A DNA stretch of 7,409 bases, taken from Weeksellaceae bacterium. GTDB lineage: Bacteria > Bacteroidota > Bacteroidia > Flavobacteriales > Weeksellaceae. Position 1 is the stretch's first letter, and each line of letters opens with the position of its first letter. This document shows positions 1 to 5,828 of this stretch, in pieces. The notes beneath the pieces are model-generated. The model was given only the letters and a program-made list of their open reading frames with translations. It did no database searches and was not told where the DNA came from. The position numbers and the translations under genes are program-made. The stretch is taken from NCBI GenBank assembly GCA_028698395.1, contig JAQVDG010000094.1:1-7409 (forward strand), read 5' to 3'.

Positions 1-1280
1 TAAAAACATATTCCAATAAATCACATTGCAAAGTCGTGGTTGGTCGTGATGCTCGTATTTCGGGCGAAATGGTCAATCACGTTGTCATTGGAACATTACT
101 CGGCTCTGGTTGCGATGTGGTGAATATTGGCTTGGCTTCCACGCCTACTACCGAATTGGCGGTGACTATGGAAGGTGCCGATGGTGGTATTATTTTGACC
201 GCTAGCCACAATCCTAAACAATGGAACGCGCTTAAATTATTGAACGATAAAGGCGAGTTTTTGGACAAAGCTGAAGGTGAAGCTCTGTTGGATATTGCCG
301 ATAAAGGCGATTTCGATTATGTGGCAGTTGATGAAATTGGCACGTTAACTGAGAAAACTGATTACACCAAAAAACACATCGACCATGTGCTGCAATTGGC
401 GTTAGTAGACGTTGACGCTATTCGTAAAGCTAATTTTAAAGTGGCAGTCGATTGTGTGAATTCGGTTGGAGGCATTGCTATTCCAGCTTTACTGGAAGCG
501 TTGGGTGTGCAACATATCGAAAAATTATACTGCGAACCAAACGGTCATTTTCCACACAATCCAGAACCATTGCCAGAACATTTGGGTGATATTTCTAATT
601 TAATCAAATCGCAAAAAGCGGATGTTGGTTTTGTGGTCGATCCCGATGTCGATCGTCTAGCTATTATTTGTGAAGATGGCTCTATGTTTGGCGAAGAATA
701 TACGTTGGTTTCTGTGGCCGATTATGTGTTGCAACACACGCCCGGTAACACGGTTTCCAATTTGAGTTCAACCCGTGCGTTGCACGATGTAACTGTGGCA
801 CGTGGCGGTTCCTACAGTGCCGCAGCTGTGGGCGAAGTGAATGTTGTGACTAAAATGAAAGAAACCAATGCCGTGATTGGTGGCGAAGGTAATGGTGGCG
901 TCATTTATCCTGCTTCGCATTACGGACGCGATGCTTTGGTTGGCATTGCTTTATTCTTGACAAATTTAGCAAAAACTGGTCAGAAAGTATCGGCATTGCG
1001 TGCTTCGTATCCTAACTATTTTATCTCAAAAAATAAAATTCAATTGACTCCTGCCATCGATGTGGATGGTGTCTTAACGGTCATAAAAGGTTGTTATAAA
1101 CAATTCAAAATTAATGATATCGACGGTGTGAAAATCGATTTTCCACAAGGATGGGTTCATCTGCGTAAATCGAACACCGAACCGATTATTCGTATTTACA
1201 GCGAGGCTCCAACGATGGAACAAGCTGATAAATTTGCCCAAGCGGTGATGGACGAAATTAAACGTATTGCTAATCTTTGA
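1..1280 (+). CDS. glmM: Phosphoglucosamine mutase (GlmM type), 5' end missing
   Basis: This alpha-D-phosphohexomutase most likely interconverts glucosamine-6-phosphate and glucosamine-1-phosphate in the cytoplasm, feeding UDP-GlcNAc for peptidoglycan and lipopolysaccharide. The reading frame is already open at base 3 and reads through the GTG at 36, which is an internal valine in the conserved VVVGRDARISG stretch and not a start. About 425 residues are visible. Bacteroidota homologues are about 460, so roughly the first 35-40 lie upstream. All four active-site loops are intact: the phosphoserine loop TASHNP (Ser codon 204-206), the metal loop DPDVDR (639-656), the sugar-binding loop GGEGNGG (879-899) and the phosphate-binding loop RKSNTEP (1164-1184). 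The gene ends 5 nt before the next, so the two are probably cotranscribed. TASHNP and SNTEP also occur in phosphomannomutase/phosphoglucomutase enzymes, so the substrate is inferred from overall resemblance to Bacteroidota GlmM; the family call is firm. Confidence 0.9.
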   Translation, partial: KTYSNKSHCKVVVGRDARISGEMVNHVVIGTLLGSGCDVVNIGLASTPTTELAVTMEGADGGIILTASHNPKQWNALKLLNDKGEFLDKAEGEALLDIADKGDFDYVAVDEIGTLTEKTDYTKKHIDHVLQLALVDVDAIRKANFKVAVDCVNSVGGIAIPALLEALGVQHIEKLYCEPNGHFPHNPEPLPEHLGDISNLIKSQKADVGFVVDPDVDRLAIICEDGSMFGEEYTLVSVADYVLQHTPGNTVSNLSSTRALHDVTVARGGSYSAAAVGEVNVVTKMKETNAVIGGEGNGGVIYPASHYGRDALVGIALFLTNLAKTGQKVSALRASYPNYFISKNKIQLTPAIDVDGVLTVIKGCYKQFKINDIDGVKIDFPQGWVHLRKSNTEPIIRIYSEAPTMEQADKFAQAVMDEIKRIANL

Positions 1281-1285
1281 TAATT

Positions 1286-1678
1286 ATGGAAGAATTGACT
1301 CTAATCACGCCTTCGGTGCTGTTTTCGGCGGTGTCGCTTATTTTATTGGCGTACACTAACCGATTTTTGGCCTACGCGCAGTTGGTGCGTACACTCAAAG
1401 ATCGTTACGAACAGGATCACTCGGCAGTAACACAAGCTCAAATTGAAAACCTCCGTAAACGACTCAATCTTTCTCGCTTGATGCAAGTATTTGGTACGGT
1501 GAGTTTGTTTTTATGCGTGGTCACTATGTTTGTCATTTATATTGGATTATCGCTTACCGCTATTTGGATTTTTGGTTTGGCGTTGTTCGCGTTGATTGTG
1601 TCGTTAGCACTTTCTATTTGGGAAATTATCATTTCGTCGCGTGCGTTGGAACTCTATTTGGGTAACATGAAACAGTAA
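1286..1678 (+). CDS. DUF2721-like small membrane protein
   Basis: This predicted 130-aa inner-membrane protein has no known function. The ATG at 1286 is preferred because it leaves a 5-nt gap after the upstream stop and gives the family-like start MEELTLITPS; the in-frame TTG at 1277 would add only three residues and overlap the previous gene. Hydrophobic segments lie at about residues 8-25, 64-90 and 92-115. The first contains SLILLAYTNRF, which resembles the DUF2721 signature I recall from Bacteroidota. Between the first two segments is a charged loop or amphipathic stretch (about 33-63) with KDRYEQD and NLRKRLNL. No signal peptide or catalytic motif is visible. It sits between glmM and coaD with gaps of 5 and 6 nt, so cotranscription is likely, but this does not establish a shared function. 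The family assignment is from memory of the motif pattern. Confidence 0.75.
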   Translation: MEELTLITPSVLFSAVSLILLAYTNRFLAYAQLVRTLKDRYEQDHSAVTQAQIENLRKRLNLSRLMQVFGTVSLFLCVVTMFVIYIGLSLTAIWIFGLALFALIVSLALSIWEIIISSRALELYLGNMKQ

Positions 1679-1684
1679 TCTCGT

Positions 1685-2125
1685 ATGGCAAAAGTAGCTT
1701 TATTTCCAGGTAGTTTCGATCCTTTTACCAAAGGACACCAAAATATTGTTGAGCGCGCTTTGCCGCTGTTCGATCGTTTGGTGATTGGCATTGGGCGTAA
1801 TACCACCAAACAAACACTTTACACACCTGAAGAACGTCAACAGCAAATAGCGGCGTTGTTTGCCAACGAACCACGCATTGAGGTGCAAATTTACGACGTC
1901 TTAACGGTTGATTTTGCCAAGTCCGTTGGCGCACAGTATGTATTGCGTGGCGTTCGCACGATGGCCGATTTTGAATACGAACGCACCATAGCCGACGTGA
2001 ATAAACGCTTGGCAGGACTCGAAACAGTGTTACTTTTTGCTGATGCTGATACGGCCTCTATCTCTTCGTCGTTGGTACGTGAACTCAAAGCGTTTGGCAA
2101 AGATGTAGCGGATTTTTTGCCGTAA
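1685..2125 (+). CDS. coaD: Pantetheine-phosphate adenylyltransferase (CoaD)
   Basis: CoaD catalyses the penultimate step of coenzyme A synthesis: 4'-phosphopantetheine plus ATP gives dephospho-CoA plus pyrophosphate, in the cytoplasm. The 146-aa protein is a single nucleotidyltransferase domain. Residues 9-18 are GSFDPFTKGH, with the TxGH nucleotide-binding motif. Residues 88-91 are RGVR, followed by DFEYERTIADVNKRL. Residues 126-133 are ISSSLVRE, the second ATP-binding signature. The ATG at 1685 lies 6 nt after the previous stop and gives the expected start just before the first beta strand; no Shine-Dalgarno sequence is present. The protein ends at DFLP-stop, while many homologues (E. coli 159 aa, Bacteroides about 150) continue several residues beyond this proline. 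It is therefore slightly short at the C-terminus but probably functional. It is the last gene before the fall in G+C. Confidence 0.95.
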   Translation: MAKVALFPGSFDPFTKGHQNIVERALPLFDRLVIGIGRNTTKQTLYTPEERQQQIAALFANEPRIEVQIYDVLTVDFAKSVGAQYVLRGVRTMADFEYERTIADVNKRLAGLETVLLFADADTASISSSLVRELKAFGKDVADFLP

Positions 2126-2217
2126 AAGAGTGGTCAACATTTGACACAATTAATTTTAGTATTAGTTACAATTTTTAAGGCTGCATAGACAAATTTGATT
2201 CAAAGAATTCACATATT
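2126..2217 (+). promoter_or_regulatory. Spacer with possible promoter for the restriction-modification operon
   Basis: This 92-bp AT-rich spacer is the only gap large enough to hold a promoter for the downstream operon. TTGACA at 2141-2146 matches a -35 element perfectly, and TACAAT at 2167-2172 is one base off a -10 element. Their spacing is 20 nt, longer than the usual 17. In the Bacteroidota style, TTTG occurs at 2140-2143, and CAAATTTG at 2190-2197 is one base off the -7 consensus TAnnTTTG, but these two are too far apart to pair. No Shine-Dalgarno sequence precedes the ATG at 2218, as expected in this phylum. No strong terminator for coaD is visible. A promoter somewhere here is plausible; the exact elements are weakly supported. 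Confidence 0.25.
2133..2145. repeat. Short inverted repeat GTCAA-CAT-TTGAC
   Basis: A perfect 5-bp inverted repeat with a 3-nt centre lies 7 nt after the coaD stop and overlaps the TTGACA element. As RNA it would be a weak hairpin without a clean following U-run, so it is a poor intrinsic terminator. It could be an operator half-site pair, but a 5-bp match in AT-rich DNA may be chance. Confidence 0.3.
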
Positions 2218-4494
2218 ATGAAAGTAGAAATAAAAGGAAATAAAATAAAAGCTCCTCTAAAAGGTAAAGACGTTTGGTTGGTTTTAAAACCTGAAGAACA
2301 AGTTAGACAAGAATACATTTGCCGACTAGTTAATAATTACGGATTTGACTTGGAGCAAATGGCTCAAGAAATTCAAGTTAGCAATTCACAACGTGGACAA
2401 GGAAGAGCAATGGCTGATATTGTGATTTGGAGAAGCATAAAAGACAAAAGAGAAAATAACAGTCCAATAATTGTTGTTGAATGTAAAGCGGAACATATAA
2501 CCGTCAGAGAAGAAGATTATTTTCAAGGTTACAATTATGCATCCTGGGCTGGTGCTGACTTTTTTGTAACTACGAACCTAAAAGAAACGAGAATTTTTAA
2601 GGTTTTGAAAGGAAAAATTCCCAAAAGATTGGAGGAAGTTGTAAATATACCTGATGCAAAAATTGTTAATGATGAAAAGAAAGTAAATGAATTATTAAAA
2701 CAGACTAAAGCATTTACACGAGATGAGTTTTCAAAACTGCTTTTCAAATGCCACAACATAATTAGAAACAATGACAAACTTTCGCCCGAAGCTGCATTTG
2801 ATGAAATAAGTAAAATTCTTTTCATTAAAATTAGATACGAAAGAAGCAATTCCGAAAATCAAATATTCTCAAAAGAAGCTTTCAAAAACGACAAGGCAAG
2901 TTACGACAAATACAAGCCTAAAGATGGAAAAGATTTCTATCAGTTCTTATTTGAGCAAACGAAAGAGGATTTCAAAGACGATGACCTTTTTGAACCAAAT
3001 GAAATAATTAGAATAAGAGAGAATAGTTTTGAAGCAATTGTTGAAGAATTACAGATTTACAACCTTTCAACAACTTCTGATGATGTGAAAGGTATTGCAT
3101 TTGAACAGTTTCTTGGAAAAACATTCAGAGGTGAATTAGGACAATTTTTTACACCTCGAACAATAGTTGACTTTATTGTTGAAATATTAGACCCACAAGA
3201 AAGCGAAATCATTTGCGACCCTTGTTGTGGTTCGGGTGGATTCTTAATCAAAGCATTCGAGTATGTTAGAGCCAAAGTAGAAAATGAGATTCATTTAGCT
3301 AAGGAAAAAATTAAAGCTGAATATTACAACGAAGATTACGAAAAACTATCCGACAAAAAGAAAGAAGAAATAGACGAAAAGGTTACAAATCTTTTTGCCA
3401 AACTTAATGCAGAACTTGACATTAATAATCCACTAAGCAGAATTAGAGAATTAAGTTATGATTGCATTTTCGGAATTGATGCAAATCCACGAATGAGCCG
3501 TACAGCAAAAATGAACATGATTATGCACGGTGATGGTCATGGTGGTGTACATCATAACGATGGACTATTAAATGTAAACGGTATATTTGAAAACCGATTC
3601 GATATTATTCTGACCAACCCACCATTTGGAAGCAGGGTTGAAAAATCATTGAAAATAACAGAAGCCGACAAATACACCGATGAAGAACGTATCAAGAAAT
3701 ACAGAAAAAGATATGGAACAGCTTATGATGAAGCACTAAGACAAGTAAATGATAATATAGGTAAATCATTACTTGATTTATATGAAACTGGCTCTATGAG
3801 TACATTAACAGAAGTGCTTTTTATTGAACGTTGTTTGAATTTGTTAAAGCCCGGCGGTAGAATGGGAATTGTTTTGCCAGAAGGTGTTTTAAATAATGCC
3901 AATTTACAAAAAATTAGAGAGTTTGTAGAAAGCAAAGCGAAAATTATCCTTATCACATCTATCCCTCAGGATGTATTTATTGCAAGTGGTGCTACCGTAA
4001 AACCTAGTTTGCTTTTCTTTAAAAAGTTTACAGAAGAAGAAGCCAAACAATTGAAAACTATTACTAAAAAGGCAGAAAAAGAAACTTCAAAAAAATACGA
4101 AACTCAAATTAAGGCAATTACTGAAAAACTTGAACTTAAAGGCAAAGATTCACTAAATGCCCAAGAAAAAAAGAATTTGAAAGCCGAATTAAAACAGATT
4201 GAAGATATAATTCAAAATGAAATAAGGATTCAAATTAAAAGGGATTTTAACTATCAAATTCCAATTGCCGAAGTTGAAAAGGCTGGAATTAGCACAACTG
4301 GCGCGCAAATAGAAAACGAACTCGTACCTTTGGCAAAAGAGTTTAAAAAGTATCGAGAAGAAAATAAACTTTGGGTAACCTATGTCAAAGAAACGAAATA
4401 TCAGCAAATAAACGAAGACGAAATGAGCCGAATTAGAATTGTTGATGGTGTTGTTTCTGAACCCGAAGAATTTTACGCAAAATCTGAAAAATAA
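2218..4494 (+). CDS. hsdM: Nuclease-methyltransferase fusion: HsdR N-terminal-type domain plus HsdM-type N6-adenine methyltransferase
   Basis: This 758-aa protein probably both methylates adenine in a target site and, through its N-terminal domain, cuts DNA. Residues about 22-145 match the HsdR N-terminal (HSDR_N_2-like) PD-(D/E)XK fold: PEEQVRQE at 25-32, the candidate acidic residue D67 in ADIVI, the E-x-K pair E88/K90 in VVECKAE, then Q103 with a nearby YNYA. An HsdM-like helical segment follows (about 170-300), then GQFFTPR (308-314), SAM-binding motif I DPCCGSGGF (334-342), GID (419-421) and catalytic motif IV NPPF (467-470), typical of m6A enzymes. KPGGRMGIVLPEGVL (544-558) is also typical of HsdM. 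Two lysine- and glutamate-rich helical stretches stand out, at about 346-404 between motif I and GID and at about 604-675 near the C-terminus; the second is probably coiled coil. Ordinary HsdM is about 500 aa, so the fusion explains most of the extra length. Its stop overlaps the hsdS start (TAATG), indicating translational coupling. It is far more AT-rich than the upstream genes. It could be a type IIG/BcgI-like enzyme or a type I M subunit with an extra domain. Confidence 0.88.
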   Translation: MKVEIKGNKIKAPLKGKDVWLVLKPEEQVRQEYICRLVNNYGFDLEQMAQEIQVSNSQRGQGRAMADIVIWRSIKDKRENNSPIIVVECKAEHITVREEDYFQGYNYASWAGADFFVTTNLKETRIFKVLKGKIPKRLEEVVNIPDAKIVNDEKKVNELLKQTKAFTRDEFSKLLFKCHNIIRNNDKLSPEAAFDEISKILFIKIRYERSNSENQIFSKEAFKNDKASYDKYKPKDGKDFYQFLFEQTKEDFKDDDLFEPNEIIRIRENSFEAIVEELQIYNLSTTSDDVKGIAFEQFLGKTFRGELGQFFTPRTIVDFIVEILDPQESEIICDPCCGSGGFLIKAFEYVRAKVENEIHLAKEKIKAEYYNEDYEKLSDKKKEEIDEKVTNLFAKLNAELDINNPLSRIRELSYDCIFGIDANPRMSRTAKMNMIMHGDGHGGVHHNDGLLNVNGIFENRFDIILTNPPFGSRVEKSLKITEADKYTDEERIKKYRKRYGTAYDEALRQVNDNIGKSLLDLYETGSMSTLTEVLFIERCLNLLKPGGRMGIVLPEGVLNNANLQKIREFVESKAKIILITSIPQDVFIASGATVKPSLLFFKKFTEEEAKQLKTITKKAEKETSKKYETQIKAITEKLELKGKDSLNAQEKKNLKAELKQIEDIIQNEIRIQIKRDFNYQIPIAEVEKAGISTTGAQIENELVPLAKEFKKYREENKLWVTYVKETKYQQINEDEMSRIRIVDGVVSEPEEFYAKSEK

Positions 4495-5825
4495 TGCAAA
4501 CAGCTACATCAACATACTTAAAATTTATACCCTTTGAGAAACTTAATCTTTGGGATGTCAAACGCTATTACACTATAAATAATCTACAATTTGAGAATGT
4601 AGTTACATTGAGGGATATTTTAAAGCCTTACAAAAAAGCAGTTAGTAAAGAAGAAATGATTAAGAACAAATGGCAAATTATTTCAAAAATTAATTTTGGT
4701 GGTGAACTTTTTTTACGAGATTTTGACGAAATAAAAACATATAAAGGAAATTTAAATTTAGTTCCCGAAAATGCAATTATATACTCAAAAATAAATGTTC
4801 GTCACGGCTGTATATATTATCACGAGGCAGGTCAAACACCTTTCGGTGTTAGTTCGGAATATCCAACATTCAAATTTGATGAGACTAAGATTAATGGTAA
4901 ATTCTTACATAAAGTTCTAAGAAGTAATGCATTTAAAACTCTTTTAAATACCAAAACAACTGGAATTTCCAAAGCAAGGGTTAAACAAGATGAATTTCTT
5001 GACATTCAAATTCCTTTACCAACAATTAGTGATCAAAATAAAATAATTGAAAATTATTACAATAAAATAGCTCTAACAGATAAACTTAAACAACAAATAA
5101 TTGATTTGGAGGTAGAAATTGATAGCTATTTTACAAAACAACTAGGTATAGAAAAGAAAGATAAAATTAATAAGTCTAAGGGCATACAAATATTTGAATT
5201 TAAAGACTTTGAAAGATGGGATGTTTGGATTGACAAGGGTAACTCATATACTAATAAGTTTAATACTTTGAAATTTGGAGACATTGTATTGGGCAAACCA
5301 ATTTATGGTGCAAATGTAAAAGGTGTTAAACGAAAATCAGAGACTAGGTATATAAGAATTACTGATATTAATGAAAACGGAACATTAAATGAAGAATTTG
5401 TTTCGCCTGAATTTGTTGATGAAAAATATCTTTTAAAAGAGAATGATTTTCTTATAGCTAGGTCGGGAAATACTGTTGGTAAAACTTTTTTATATAAAGA
5501 GAAATTGGGTAGAGCAATTTATGCAGGTTATCTCGTAAATTACCATTTAGATTTTAAAAAAGTAATTCCAGAATATGTTTTAGAATATACCAAATCGTAT
5601 ACTTTCAAACAATGGATATTGTCTAATCAAAGAATTGCGGGCCAGCCAAATATAAATGGGCAAGAGTATTTACAAGCTCCTATAGTTATTCCTCCGCTAA
5701 ATGAACAGAAAAAAATAATTGAAATGGTTTTGAATTTAAAAAACAAAATTCTTTCAATTAGTTCAAGTATTGAAGAAGTTGAAAATAATGCACAACAAGA
5801 ATTTGAAAACGCAATATTTAGTTAA
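4494..5825 (+). CDS. hsdS: Restriction-modification specificity subunit (HsdS), two target-recognition domains
   Basis: This 443-aa protein should bind the DNA target and guide the upstream nuclease-methyltransferase. It has the duplicated HsdS layout. TRD1 covers about residues 20-175 and is followed by a central helical spacer (about 178-213) beginning IPLPTISDQNKIIENYY. TRD2 covers about 240-398 and is followed by a C-terminal helical spacer (about 400-442) beginning IPPLNEQKKIIEMVL. The two halves also begin alike, with LWDV at 19-22 and RWDV at 241-244. GKPIYGANVKGV (267-278) at the start of TRD2 is typical of the family. The TRDs differ from each other, so a bipartite, asymmetric recognition sequence is expected; it cannot be read from the sequence. 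The ATG at 4494 shares one base with the preceding stop, and only 3 nt separate this gene from the next. No frameshift or truncation is visible, and the DNA is very AT-rich. Confidence 0.92.
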   Translation: MQTATSTYLKFIPFEKLNLWDVKRYYTINNLQFENVVTLRDILKPYKKAVSKEEMIKNKWQIISKINFGGELFLRDFDEIKTYKGNLNLVPENAIIYSKINVRHGCIYYHEAGQTPFGVSSEYPTFKFDETKINGKFLHKVLRSNAFKTLLNTKTTGISKARVKQDEFLDIQIPLPTISDQNKIIENYYNKIALTDKLKQQIIDLEVEIDSYFTKQLGIEKKDKINKSKGIQIFEFKDFERWDVWIDKGNSYTNKFNTLKFGDIVLGKPIYGANVKGVKRKSETRYIRITDINENGTLNEEFVSPEFVDEKYLLKENDFLIARSGNTVGKTFLYKEKLGRAIYAGYLVNYHLDFKKVIPEYVLEYTKSYTFKQWILSNQRIAGQPNINGQEYLQAPIVIPPLNEQKKIIEMVLNLKNKILSISSSIEEVENNAQQEFENAIFS

Positions 5826-5828
5826 GTT

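Noticed and set aside
36..38. GTG as a start codon for the phosphoglucosamine mutase gene
   Set aside because: The frame is open to the left edge and the upstream codons continue the conserved KVVVGRDAR motif, so this is an internal valine of a gene cut by the window.
1277..1279. TTG start for the DUF2721-like gene
   Set aside because: It would overlap the upstream stop and add only three non-conserved residues; the ATG at 1286 has better spacing and family-like N-terminus.
1700..2100. Three minus-strand open frames opposite coaD
   Set aside because: They are antiparallel to a full-length, motif-complete coaD and have low-complexity, unrecognisable products.
2126..2160. Intrinsic terminator after coaD
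   Set aside because: The only hairpin is a 5-bp stem with a 3-nt loop, not G+C-rich and not followed directly by a U-run.
4166..4172. Run of seven A in the methyltransferase gene as a phase-variation tract
   Set aside because: Runs of this length are common in such AT-rich lysine codons and too short to suggest hypermutation; a similar seven-T run at 4708-4714 in hsdS was dismissed for the same reason.
2535..4407. Several short minus-strand open frames opposite the nuclease-methyltransferase gene
   Set aside because: All lie within a well-supported coding region and have no domain, start context or conserved motif of their own.
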